From assembly GCF_000165795.1 (NCBI RefSeq), contig NZ_CM001022.1, forward strand, positions 1,645,812 to 1,709,811: 64,000 nt of DNA, written 5' to 3'. Position 1 is the first letter of the stretch; every line of letters starts with the position of its first letter. Below the pieces are notes generated by a model. It was not told the origin of the DNA and did no database searches. It saw nothing but the letters and a program-made list of their open reading frames with translations. The stretch comes from Aminomonas paucivorans DSM 12260 (GTDB lineage Bacteria > Synergistota > Synergistia > Synergistales > Synergistaceae). Made by a program: the position numbers and the translations under genes. Positions 32,243 to 40,324 of this stretch are shown in pieces.

Positions 32243-33163
32243 TCACAGCACCCGGAGGGAGAGTTCCTGGGATAGGCGTTCCAGGATTCGGACTCCCCCG
32301 AGGGAGTTGCCTTTCGGGTCCAGCGCGGGGCCGAAGACCCCGATGCCATACCTCATGGGAACGGCGGCCACGATGCCCCCCCCTACCCCGCTCTTGGCGG
32401 GGAACCCCACACGCACCGCGAACTCTCCCGATCCGTCGTACAGACCACAGGTAGCCATGAGGGCCCGAAGGATCCGACAGACCCGGGGAGCCAACACCCG
32501 CTCTCCCGTGAAGGGGTTCACGCCCCCGGAAGCGAGGGTGACCCCCAGAACGGCCAGGTCCTTGGCGGTGACCCGGAGGCTGCACTGCCGGAAATAGCTG
32601 TCCAGCAGGTCCTCGATGTCCCCCTCCAGGGCCCCCACGCTCCGGAGAAAGTAGGCCAACGCTCGATTCCGGTCGCTGGTCTGCTTTTCCGAAAGGTACA
32701 CCGCCTCGTCCGCGTCCAGGTCCGGGTTTCCCAGCAGCCGCCGCGCCAAGGCTCGCACCGCCAGAAACCTCTCCACCCCGTCCCCGTAGGGGAGCAAGGA
32801 CAGGGTCACGATGGCCCCCGCGTTGATCAGCGGATTCTGGGGACGGTGGGGAGCCACCATTTCCAGACGCATGATGGAATTGAAGGGGTCCGCCGTGGGG
32901 TCCACCCCCACTCGGGAGAAGACCCTCTCCTCCCCCAACTCCGTCAAAGCCAGCCCCAAGGAGACCACCTTGGAAATGGACTGCATGGTGAAGGGAGTCT
33001 CCGCATCCCCCGCAGCCCAGAGATCCCCCTGCATGGAAACCTGTGCCACCCCCAACAGCTCCGGACTCTGTTTGCCCAATTCGGGGATGTAGGTCGCCAC
33101 CTGCCCCTTGAGGGCCTCAGGTCGGACCTCCTCGACGATGCTCCTCAAGGCCCCTTCGATCAC
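32243..33163 (-). CDS. glsA: Glutaminase (GlsA family)
   Basis: Hydrolyses L-glutamine to glutamate and ammonia. The 306-residue protein belongs to the serine-dependent beta-lactamase-like glutaminases: catalytic Ser62 and Lys65 lie in FTMQSISKVVSLGLAL, followed by NPLINAGAIV, the Tyr/Asn region YLSEKQTSDRNRALAYFL and the C-terminal KSGVGGGIVAAVP. GTG start with GGAGG 7 bases upstream, overlapping the pgi stop by 4 bp, so it is translated with glucose-6-phosphate isomerase. It supplies glutamate and ammonia, in line with amino-acid fermentation. Confidence 0.95.
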   Translation of the reverse strand: MIEGALRSIVEEVRPEALKGQVATYIPELGKQSPELLGVAQVSMQGDLWAAGDAETPFTMQSISKVVSLGLALTELGEERVFSRVGVDPTADPFNSIMRLEMVAPHRPQNPLINAGAIVTLSLLPYGDGVERFLAVRALARRLLGNPDLDADEAVYLSEKQTSDRNRALAYFLRSVGALEGDIEDLLDSYFRQCSLRVTAKDLAVLGVTLASGGVNPFTGERVLAPRVCRILRALMATCGLYDGSGEFAVRVGFPAKSGVGGGIVAAVPMRYGIGVFGPALDPKGNSLGGVRILERLSQELSLRVL

Positions 33164-34545
33164 TCCGTCACCTCCGCGTCTTCCCCGAGGGGGCCCTCAA
33201 GGGTTTCTCCGTCGATCCGGGCGAACCACTCCTGCGCCTCCACGGCGTGCTCCTCGAATCCCTTTCGCCCCATGAGCCCGTAGGTGTAGCGTTTTCCCTG
33301 TTCCACGCCGGGCTGGTCGAAGGGGTTCAGATCCATCATCCGCCCTACCATCGCGGTGAGGACCTCGTAGAAGTAGACCAGCTGTCCGAGGGAACGGGCG
33401 TCCAATCGCTCCATGTCGATCCAGACCAAAGGGCGCCCCCGGCTCGCCAACGCGGCGGCGGTGGCCCGGGCCTCCCGGGAGAGCATCTCCCCGAGCCCCC
33501 GGCCGCCCAGGTAGCTCAGCCCCCGTAGCGGTTCGTCCACCACCTGCGGGAGGAGGAGATCCTCCTCGCCGCCCACGTGCAGGAAGGTGGCAAACTTGTC
33601 GTCCGGTCCGTCCACGTACAACTGCACCTGGGAGTGCTGGTCGATGGCCCCCAGGGCCCGGATGGGGGTGGTCCCCTGCCCCCCCTTGCCGAGGCTCTCC
33701 GCCCAAAGCTGGGCGTACCACTCCGCAAACCGCTCCAGTCGGCTGGAGTAAGGGAAGAACACCGCCATGGGGCGCCCCTGGCGCTCGTGGTAGCGGTGCA
33801 GCGCCGCCAGCCGCAGGGCAGGGTTTATCCTCCTGTCCGAGCACCCCCGCAGGAAGGAGCGCATCTCCCGGGCCCCGCAGAGGAGGGCTTCCACGTCCAC
33901 CCCCAGGGCAGCTGCGGAAAGAAGCCCGGAAGGGGAGAGGACGGAATAGCGTCCCCCCACATCCGAAGGGATGGGCAGGCTTCGACACCCGGTCTGGTTC
34001 ACGTAGGCCCGGAAGACCCCTTCCGCCGGGTCCGTCACCAGGAGGATTCGATCTCCCACCGGTCCGTCGATGCGACACTCCATCTGTTCCTTGAACCAGA
34101 GGAACTGGGAGGTGGTCTCCGCGGTGGAACCGGACTTGCTCACCCCCACCAGAGCGGTGCGTCGATCCTTCACCCGATCCCATATCTCCCGCACCTTTGC
34201 GGGGTCCGGGTTGTCCGCCAGGTAAAAGCGAAGGGGGCCTCTCTCGTTCACCGTATCCCCCAACAGGGCCTGATGAAGCATCAGGTTTCCCAGGGCGGAC
34301 CCGCCGATGCCCACCTGAACCACCGCCTCGAAGGAACGAAGCCAGCCGGCGGCCTCCAGGACGTCGTCGCAGGAACGCAGGGGCAGATCTGCCCAGCCGA
34401 AACCGGCGGAACCGTCCCCCTCTGCCAGATACCAGCGGTGAGCCTCCGTCTGCAAGGGTTCGTACAGCGCAAAGGGGTCCTCCCCGGGACGGAGCACCAC
34501 CCGCCCCAGGGAAGCCCCGAAGGAAAAACGAAGGAGAGGGTTCAT
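33160..34545 (-). CDS. pgi: Glucose-6-phosphate isomerase
   Basis: Interconverts glucose-6-phosphate and fructose-6-phosphate in glycolysis/gluconeogenesis. The 461-residue protein shows the bacterial PGI motifs VQVGIGGSALGNLMLHQAL, VSKSGSTAETTSQF (sugar phosphate binding), EWYAQLWAESLGKGG, IDQHSQVQLY with the catalytic His, and NPFDQPGVEQGK. It lies 13 bp after folB and overlaps glsA by 4 bp. In an amino-acid fermenter it is probably gluconeogenic. Confidence 0.95.
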   Translation of the reverse strand: MNPLLRFSFGASLGRVVLRPGEDPFALYEPLQTEAHRWYLAEGDGSAGFGWADLPLRSCDDVLEAAGWLRSFEAVVQVGIGGSALGNLMLHQALLGDTVNERGPLRFYLADNPDPAKVREIWDRVKDRRTALVGVSKSGSTAETTSQFLWFKEQMECRIDGPVGDRILLVTDPAEGVFRAYVNQTGCRSLPIPSDVGGRYSVLSPSGLLSAAALGVDVEALLCGAREMRSFLRGCSDRRINPALRLAALHRYHERQGRPMAVFFPYSSRLERFAEWYAQLWAESLGKGGQGTTPIRALGAIDQHSQVQLYVDGPDDKFATFLHVGGEEDLLLPQVVDEPLRGLSYLGGRGLGEMLSREARATAAALASRGRPLVWIDMERLDARSLGQLVYFYEVLTAMVGRMMDLNPFDQPGVEQGKRYTYGLMGRKGFEEHAVEAQEWFARIDGETLEGPLGEDAEVTE

Positions 34546-34558
34546 GACCGTCGTCGCA

Positions 34559-34939
34559 TCAGAAGTCCGAAAGGTCCTCCCGGTCCACCGTCAGCTCCAC
34601 ATCGGCAGATCGGATGTCACCGGGAATGAAGAGCTGCTTGCGACGGATCACCACCGTGGCAAGCTGGACCGGTTCGAAGACCTGAAGCACCCGTCGGGCG
34701 ATTTCCAGGGCCAACCCTTCCAGGGCCTTGTACTTCGTGCTCATGACGACCTTCTGGACCTGTTCGAACACCGTGGCGTCCAGCACCTGGGGCTGGGTCT
34801 CGGAGGTCATGCGGGAAACCTGCACATCGTAAGCGAGGCTCAAGTCGATTTCCAGGACCTGTCCGAGTTCGCGCTCCACCTCCAAAGCTCCGTGGAAGGC
34901 ATGGAAGTGCATCCCCTTGAGCGTCATCGTTGCCAACAT
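34559..34939 (-). CDS. folB: Dihydroneopterin aldolase (FolB) family protein
   Basis: Probable folate-pathway enzyme (126 residues, normal length) cleaving 7,8-dihydroneopterin. Typical are the opening MTLKGMHFHAFHGALEVERE with its catalytic region, then GQVLEIDLSLAYDV, a middle Glu in LEGLALEIARRVLQVF and a closing strand ADVELTVDRE. The ATG at 34939 has GGAGG 8 bases upstream; a longer in-frame start exists but lacks homology. First gene of a folB-pgi-glsA operon. The two later genes are metabolically unrelated. Confidence 0.82.
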   Translation of the reverse strand: MLATMTLKGMHFHAFHGALEVERELGQVLEIDLSLAYDVQVSRMTSETQPQVLDATVFEQVQKVVMSTKYKALEGLALEIARRVLQVFEPVQLATVVIRRKQLFIPGDIRSADVELTVDREDLSDF

Positions 34940-35013
34940 TGCCCTCGCCTCCTTCGTTCCCTTCGTGCGAATGAGGTACCCCTTCATGATACTCAAGGAA
35001 CCGCAAATGGGGA

Positions 35014-35039
35014 AACGGGCCCGAAAAACGGGGCCCGTT
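35014..35039 (-). terminator. Probable terminator after the glutaredoxin gene
   Basis: A 9-bp stem AACGGGCCC/GGGCCCGTT (35014-35022 with 35031-35039). On the minus strand it is followed by TCCCCATTT, only weakly T-rich. Confidence 0.55.
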
Positions 35040-35068
35040 CCTCTCCTGTTGTCTTTTCCCGGGAACGC

Positions 35069-35311
35069 CTAGAGAAGCCCCGCTTCGCGAAGGCAGGTTT
35101 CCAAAGACCCGGGATCATACCCCACGATGAAGCGGTCTTCGATCTGTGTCACCGGGACCCCCATCTGCTTGGTTTTCTTCACCAGTTCCATGGCCGCTTC
35201 GCGATCCGCGCTCACGTCCACCTCGTCGAAGGCCACGTGCAGCGAATCCAGGTACTCCTTGACCTTCACGCACCACGGGCACGTCTTCGTGGAATAGACC
35301 TTCACCGTCAA
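35069..35311 (-). CDS. Small glutaredoxin-family redox protein
   Basis: An 80-residue thioredoxin-fold protein with the active-site Cys11-Pro-Trp-Cys14 (VYSTKTCPWCVKVKEYL), the cis-proline region MGVPVTQIED and the Gly pair YDPGSLE. This resembles NrdH/YruB-type glutaredoxins of anaerobes, which do not use glutathione. The TTG at 35311 is preferred because a GGAGGGG lies 5-6 bases upstream; GTG 35305 is an alternative. It stands alone between folB and nfnA. Its electron donor is unknown. Confidence 0.85.
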   Translation of the reverse strand: MTVKVYSTKTCPWCVKVKEYLDSLHVAFDEVDVSADREAAMELVKKTKQMGVPVTQIEDRFIVGYDPGSLETCLREAGLL

Positions 35312-35351
35312 AGGAACCCCTCCTTCTTCTTGCGGTATACCCACGCAGGGT

Positions 35352-35357
35352 ATTATA
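35352..35357 (-). promoter_or_regulatory. Extended -10 of the glutaredoxin gene
   Basis: TGG-TATAAT on the minus strand (35357-35352). It is part of a small palindrome (GGTATAATACC), which might be an operator. There is no clear -35. Confidence 0.5.
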
Positions 35358-35456
35358 CCACGGTTTCCCCCTTCTCCAGGAAAACCAGACCGTTGATCCC
35401 CGTGGAGACAAAAGGTTGAACCACCCCACCCCAATGCGAGAATCGGGACAAACGGC

Positions 35457-35462
35457 TATAAT
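35457..35462 (+). promoter_or_regulatory. -10 element of nfnAB
   Basis: A perfect TATAAT about 78 bp before nfnA; the -35 region is poor. Confidence 0.5.
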
Positions 35463-35539
35463 CTCCCCGGTGAAGGCACCGGGCCTTCATTCAGGCATAT
35501 GATTGCGCATTGCCGCAAAGGCTGCAAGGAGGGTTGGGC

Positions 35540-36385
35540 ATGTTCGCCATCGTTTCCAAACGACGCATCGCACCCAAGGAATATGACATCTGGGTCGAAG
35601 CGCCCCGCATCGCGTCCCACGCCGCACCGGGACAATTCGTGGTGGTCAAGCCGGACGAGCACGGGGAGAGAATCCCCCTCACCATCGCCGACTTCGACCG
35701 TGAGAAGGGCCAGATTCGCCTGATCTTCCAGGTGGTGGGCAAGACCACTGCCACCATGGCTGCGCTGAAGGAAGGACAGGCGCTGCAGGACATCTCCGGC
35801 CCCTTGGGGACCCCCAGCGAAGTGGAGAACTTCGGCACCGTCCTGATGGTAGGCGGCGGGGTGGGCATCGCCGCCCTCTTCCCCATCCTCAAGGACCTGA
35901 AAAAGAAGGGGAACCGGGTCATCACGATCCTGGGAGGCCGCACCGCCGACCTGGTGATCATGAAGGACGAGTGCGCCCAGTGGTCCGATGAACTCATCAT
36001 CACCACCGACGACGGCTCCGAGGGCATGAAGGGCGTGGTCACCGACGCCATGCGTGCCGTGGTGCAGCGGGGGGAGAAGGTGGACCGTTGCTGGGCCATC
36101 GGCCCCTCCATCATGATGAAGTTCGCTTCCCAAGCTGCCGTGGAACTGGGGATCCCCGTCTGGGTCTCCCTCAACCCCATCATGATCGACGGCACGGGGA
36201 TGTGCGGATGCTGCCGGGTGACCGTGGACAACCAGATCCGGTTCGCCTGCGTGGACGGTCCGGAGTTCGACGGGGCCAAGGTGAACTGGGGCGAGTTTAT
36301 GAACCGCCTCCGCCAGTACCGGGACGAGGAGAAAATTTCCTACGATAAGTACGCAGAGGAAGTGGGTGACCTGTCGTGGCTTTGA
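35540..36385 (+). CDS. nfnA: NfnA: FAD and [2Fe-2S] subunit of ferredoxin:NADP+ oxidoreductase (electron-bifurcating)
   Basis: Small subunit (281 residues) of the NADH-dependent reduced ferredoxin:NADP+ oxidoreductase, also described as sulfide dehydrogenase beta subunit. The FAD domain shows APGQFVVVKPDEHGERIPLTIAD, the NAD domain MVGGGVGIAALFPILKDL and ILGGRTADLVIMKDE. The [2Fe-2S] motif near the C terminus is GTGMCGCCRVTV with a last Cys in RFACVDGPEFDG. AAGGAGGG ribosome binding site. It is transcribed with nfnB (1-bp overlap). It links NADH, NADPH and ferredoxin pools, which suits a ferredoxin-driven hydrogenase. Confidence 0.94.
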   Translation: MFAIVSKRRIAPKEYDIWVEAPRIASHAAPGQFVVVKPDEHGERIPLTIADFDREKGQIRLIFQVVGKTTATMAALKEGQALQDISGPLGTPSEVENFGTVLMVGGGVGIAALFPILKDLKKKGNRVITILGGRTADLVIMKDECAQWSDELIITTDDGSEGMKGVVTDAMRAVVQRGEKVDRCWAIGPSIMMKFASQAAVELGIPVWVSLNPIMIDGTGMCGCCRVTVDNQIRFACVDGPEFDGAKVNWGEFMNRLRQYRDEEKISYDKYAEEVGDLSWL

Positions 36386-37788
36386 TGGCGCCGAAGCAGA
36401 AGACTCCCATCGCGGAGCAGGACCCGAAGGAACGCTGCCACAACTTCAAGGAGGTCTGCCTGGGGTACACCCTGGAAGAGGGAATCGCCGAGGCCAAGCG
36501 CTGTCTCCAGTGCAAGACCGCCCCCTGTGTGAAGGGCTGCCCCGTGTCCATCGACATCCCCGGTTTCATCAAGGCAGTGGCGGAAGGAGACATGCCCAAG
36601 GCCGCGGAGATCATGGGCCAGTACACCAACCTCCCGGCGGTGTGCGGGCGGGTCTGTCCGCAGGAATCCCAGTGCGAGGGGGTCTGCACCCTCGGCAAGG
36701 TGCCGGGATTCGAGCCTGTGGCCATCGGGAAGCTGGAACGGCTGGTGGCGGACTGGAAGTACGAGCACACCTCCGACGCCAAGCCCCAGCTTCCTGGGGA
36801 GAAGAAGGGCCGCGTTGCGGTGATCGGCTCGGGACCTGCGGGCCTCACCGTAGCGGGGGACCTGGCGAAGAAGGGCTACGAGGTGGTGATCTACGAAGCC
36901 CTCCACGCCGCCGGAGGGGTGCTCATGTACGGCATCCCCGAGTTCCGTCTCCCCAAGAGCATCGTGCAGAAGGAGATCCAGGCGATGAAGGACCTGGGGG
37001 TGCAGGTGGAGACCAACGTGGTGGTGGGCAAGACCCTCACCATGCAGGAGATCCTGGCCCAGTTCGATGCGGCCTACATCGCCGTGGGGGCGGGGACTCC
37101 CCACTTCCAGGGCGTCCCCGGAACCACCCTCAACGGGGTCTACTCCGCCAGCGAATACCTCACCCGGATCAACCTGATGCACGCCTACGAGTTCCCCGGG
37201 TACGACACCCCCACGAAGCGCTCCAAGCGGGTGGTGGTGGTGGGAGGGGGCAACGTGGCCATGGATGCCGCCCGGTCCGCCAAGCGACTGGGGGCCGAGG
37301 AGGTCCAGGTGGTTTATCGGCGCTCCCTGAAGGAACTCCCCGCCCGGATCGAAGAGTACCACCACGCGGTGGAGGAGGGCATCGTCTTCAACTGGCTCAC
37401 CAACCCGGTGGAGTACATGAACGACGGCAACGGGCAACTCTGCGGCGTGAAGTGCATCCGCATGGAGCTGGGCGAGCCCGACGCCTCGGGCCGCCGCCGT
37501 CCCGTGGCAGTAGAGGGCAGCGAGTTCGTCATCGAGGCGGACACGGCCATCGAGGCCATCGGCCAGGGGTCCAACAAGGTGCTCCTCTCCACCTTCCCGG
37601 AGCTGAACCTGAACAAGTGGGGCTACATCGTGGCGGACGAGAAGACCGGCGCCACTTCCGTCCCGGGAGTCTATGCGGGAGGGGACATCGTCACCGGGGC
37701 CGCCACGGTGATCCTGGCCATGGGGGCGGGCAAGGACGCCGCCGTGGCCATGGACGAATACATCACCAAGAAGCGGGCCTCCGCCTAG
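36385..37788 (+). CDS. nfnB: NfnB: large subunit of ferredoxin:NADP+ oxidoreductase (GltD-like)
   Basis: Large subunit (467 residues), also known as homotetrameric glutamate-synthase-like protein. The N terminus has two cysteine clusters, CLQCKTAPCVKGCPVSIDIP and CGRVCPQESQCEGVC, for two 4Fe-4S clusters. Then follow the FAD motif VIGSGPAGLTVAGDLAKKG and the NADPH motif VVGGGNVAMDAARSAKRLG, and the closing GDIVTGAATVILAMGAGKDAA. The ATG at 36385 shares one base with the nfnA stop; an upstream GTG at 36376 is also in frame. With NfnA next to it, bifurcation is much more likely than glutamate synthesis. Confidence 0.94.
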   Translation: MAPKQKTPIAEQDPKERCHNFKEVCLGYTLEEGIAEAKRCLQCKTAPCVKGCPVSIDIPGFIKAVAEGDMPKAAEIMGQYTNLPAVCGRVCPQESQCEGVCTLGKVPGFEPVAIGKLERLVADWKYEHTSDAKPQLPGEKKGRVAVIGSGPAGLTVAGDLAKKGYEVVIYEALHAAGGVLMYGIPEFRLPKSIVQKEIQAMKDLGVQVETNVVVGKTLTMQEILAQFDAAYIAVGAGTPHFQGVPGTTLNGVYSASEYLTRINLMHAYEFPGYDTPTKRSKRVVVVGGGNVAMDAARSAKRLGAEEVQVVYRRSLKELPARIEEYHHAVEEGIVFNWLTNPVEYMNDGNGQLCGVKCIRMELGEPDASGRRRPVAVEGSEFVIEADTAIEAIGQGSNKVLLSTFPELNLNKWGYIVADEKTGATSVPGVYAGGDIVTGAATVILAMGAGKDAAVAMDEYITKKRASA

Positions 37789-37801
37789 GGAGGGCCCACC
37801 C

Positions 37802-38020
37802 GTGACCTCCCCGACGGAACCCGCCTGGGAAGCCTTCCGCGATCGGGTGACCTCCCTGGCCTCCCTCCGGGAGGACGAGGAGTTCCTCCGCTACGTGGCG
37901 GGGGTGACGGAGCGCATGTGGTGCCATGTCCTGGAGGACGAACACCTCCAACCGGAGCAGGCGGAATCCCGCCTTTTCGGGTTCTTTCAGGAGGACCGGC
38001 GCTTCTTCACCAAATCCTGA
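37802..38020 (+). CDS. Small uncharacterised protein downstream of nfnB
   Basis: A 72-residue soluble, acidic, helical protein (residues such as REDEEFLRYVAGVTERMWCHVLEDEHL). I recognise no family. GTG start 13 bp after the nfnB stop with GGGAGGG upstream, same codon use as nfnB, followed by a strong terminator, so it is probably the last gene of the nfn operon. Confidence 0.65.
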   Translation: MTSPTEPAWEAFRDRVTSLASLREDEEFLRYVAGVTERMWCHVLEDEHLQPEQAESRLFGFFQEDRRFFTKS

Positions 38021-38041
38021 AAGGAAACGGAACGGATCGAA

Positions 38042-38078
38042 AAGGGGGCGGTCCCCACAGGGACCGCCCCCTTCGTTT
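38042..38078. terminator. Rho-independent terminator of the nfn operon
   Basis: A 14-bp stem (38042-38055 with 38060-38073, loop CACA) followed by CGTTTTA. Also lies at the 3' end of the converging EF-G-like gene. Confidence 0.9.
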
Positions 38079-38106
38079 TACGCCCTTCGGAACCGGCAAG
38101 GGAGTC

Positions 38107-40200
38107 CTACTCCTCCTCCTCCGTCTTCCGTTCCGCCGCAGCGGCGGCGATGACCTTCTTCGCCGTCTCGGCGGGAACCTCCTCGTAGTGGGAGAACTCC
38201 ATGGTGAAGTTGCCCCGCCCGGAGGTCATGGAGCGAAGGATGATGGCGTACCGGAACAGCTCCGAAAGGGGGCACTGGGCCTTGACGACCTGGAGTTTCC
38301 CGTTGCTGTCGATCCCGGCGATGCGGCCTCGACGGCTGTTGAAGTCCCCCATCACGTCCCCGAGGCACTCCTCGGGCACCGTGACCTCCACGTTCATGAT
38401 GGGTTCCTGGAGCACCGGGGCGGCGTCCGTGAAGGCCTTCTTGAAGGCCATGGACGCAGCGATCTTGAAGGCCATTTCCGAGGAGTCCACGTCGTGGTAG
38501 GAACCGTCGAAGATGGCGCAGGAGAAGTCCACGGCGGGGTAGCCCGCCAGGACCCCCTTGGCAGCCGCCTCCCGAAGCCCCTTCTCCGCCGCGGGGATGA
38601 AGTTCTTGGGGACCACGCCCCCCACCACGCGATCCAGGAAGGTGACCCCGGAGCTCTTCTCGGCGGGAGCAAGCTCGAACCACACATCCCCATACTGGCC
38701 CCGTCCCCCGGTCTGCTTCTTGTACTTGCCCTGGGCCTTGGCGGTCTTCTTGATGGTCTCCCGGTAAGGGACCTTCGGGGTGTGGGTGTCCAGCTCCACC
38801 TTGTAGCGTTCCTTGATGCGGGAGAGGACGATGTCCAGGTGCAGGTCTCCCATGCCGGAGAAGACTGAATCCCCCGTCTCCGGGTTCTTCAGGAAGCCCA
38901 GGGTGCGGTCCTCTTCCAGGACCTTGTGCATGGCGTTGCCGAGCTTGTCCTCGTCCGCCCGGCTCTTCGGGGTGACCGCCACGCTGTACACGGGCTTGGG
39001 GAAGGCGATGGGGGGAAAGCGAAGCTCCTGTCCCTTCACGCTCAGGGTGTCTCCCACCTGGGTGCTGTCCAGCTTGGGGATCGTGAGGATGTCCCCCACG
39101 CAGATATCCTTGACCTCCTCCCCGTCCTTGCCCTTCATGAGGCGGAAGGAGCTGATACGCTCCTCCTCCCCCCGAGTGACGTTGAGGATGTTCTGGTCGC
39201 TGGTGAGCTTCCCGGAAAAGACCCGAAGGAAGGAGAGCTTGCCCACATAGGGGTCCACCATGACCTTGAAGCAGAGGGCATAGAAGGGAGCCTGGGGATC
39301 GGGAGCCACCGTCGTCTCGGCCCCTTCGCCTTTCAGGGCGGCTCGGGGGGCCATCTCCAGGGGGGAGGGCAGCACCTCCGCCACCACGTCCAGAAGCTGG
39401 CACACCCCCACGTTCAGGGTGGTGGACCCGGGAAGGACCGGAAAGACCAGCCGGCCCAGCACGGCCTTGCGCAAGGCTCCGGCGAGCTCCTCCTGGGTCA
39501 GCTCCTCCCCGTCCAGGTAGCGCATCATGAGGTCGTCGTCCGCCTCCACGATCCGCTCCACCAGGGTATCCCGGACCTTCTGCGCCTGTTCCTGCAGGTC
39601 CGAGGGCACGGGGACCTCCTCGAAGGCCTTGCTCCCGTCCGCCTTGTACTGGTAGGCCTTCCCGGAGAGGACGTCCACCAGCCCCTTGAAGGAGGCCTCC
39701 TGCCCCATGGGAAGAAACAGGGGCAGGGCCCGGTCGGAGAGGGATTCCTGGATCTCCGAAAGGGTCTTCTCGAAGTCCGCGTGCTCTCGGTCCATCTTGC
39801 TCACGAAGAAGAGGGCGGGGATCTTCAGGTCTTCCGCCTGATCCCAGGCACGCTGGGTCTGGACCTCTACCCCGTGGACGCCGCTGACCACCAGAAGGGC
39901 CGAATCCGCCACCCGGAGGGCGCAGACCTGCTCTCCCTGAAAATCCGCGAAACCCGGGGTGTCCAGGACGTACAGCGTCCGGCTCTTATGGGAAAGGGTC
40001 GTCACCGCGGTGCTGATGGAAATCTGTCTTTTGTGCTCCTCCGCATCGAAGTCCGAAACGGTGTTCTTGTCCTCCACCTTGCCCATCCGGGAGATGGCGC
40101 CCGTATCGAAAAGCATGGCCTCGGTGAGGGAGGTCTTCCCTGCCCCACCGTGCGACACGACGGCCAGCGTCCGGATATCCTCAGGTTTCCTAGTCCCCAT
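38107..40200 (-). CDS. Elongation factor G paralogue (EF-G2-like GTPase)
   Basis: Translational GTPase of 697 residues with all EF-G domains. G1 is SHGGAGKT (residues 16-23) in place of the usual GHIDAGKT; G3 is DTPGFADF; G4 is SKMD, with Ser in place of Asn. Domains II to V follow, with KVPYRETIKK, TGGRGQYGDVW and, in domain IV, VVPKNFIPAAEKGLREA. The same G1 type is known from the second EF-G (FusB/EF-G-2) of several bacteria, so a main translocation role is less likely than a specialised one (recycling, stress). The canonical fusA is not in the window. ATG 40200 has AGGAGG 8 bases upstream. Confidence 0.9.
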   Translation of the reverse strand: MGTRKPEDIRTLAVVSHGGAGKTSLTEAMLFDTGAISRMGKVEDKNTVSDFDAEEHKRQISISTAVTTLSHKSRTLYVLDTPGFADFQGEQVCALRVADSALLVVSGVHGVEVQTQRAWDQAEDLKIPALFFVSKMDREHADFEKTLSEIQESLSDRALPLFLPMGQEASFKGLVDVLSGKAYQYKADGSKAFEEVPVPSDLQEQAQKVRDTLVERIVEADDDLMMRYLDGEELTQEELAGALRKAVLGRLVFPVLPGSTTLNVGVCQLLDVVAEVLPSPLEMAPRAALKGEGAETTVAPDPQAPFYALCFKVMVDPYVGKLSFLRVFSGKLTSDQNILNVTRGEEERISSFRLMKGKDGEEVKDICVGDILTIPKLDSTQVGDTLSVKGQELRFPPIAFPKPVYSVAVTPKSRADEDKLGNAMHKVLEEDRTLGFLKNPETGDSVFSGMGDLHLDIVLSRIKERYKVELDTHTPKVPYRETIKKTAKAQGKYKKQTGGRGQYGDVWFELAPAEKSSGVTFLDRVVGGVVPKNFIPAAEKGLREAAAKGVLAGYPAVDFSCAIFDGSYHDVDSSEMAFKIAASMAFKKAFTDAAPVLQEPIMNVEVTVPEECLGDVMGDFNSRRGRIAGIDSNGKLQVVKAQCPLSELFRYAIILRSMTSGRGNFTMEFSHYEEVPAETAKKVIAAAAAERKTEEEE

Positions 40201-40231
40201 CACTCCTGCCTCCTAGAGGAACATTCTTTCC

Positions 40232-40263
40232 CCGAACGACCGGGACATCTCCTTTTCGTTCGG
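40232..40263. repeat. Inverted repeat in the leader of the EF-G-like gene
   Basis: CCGAACGA (40232-40239) and TCGTTCGG (40256-40263) form a perfect 8-bp inverted repeat with a 16-nt spacer. A second small palindrome, AACACAAGTGTT, lies at 40269-40280. Both are upstream of the EF-G-like gene and could be a leader hairpin and an operator; no function is shown. Confidence 0.45.
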
Positions 40264-40324
40264 ATTGAAACACAAGTGTTATCTTACGGCAGTTCAGAAG
40301 AAGGCGTCAAATCCGCCCCCGATA

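Noticed and set aside
36385-37788. Annotation as glutamate synthase small subunit
   Set aside because: It follows NfnA, has the NfnB double cluster region, and no GltB large subunit is nearby.
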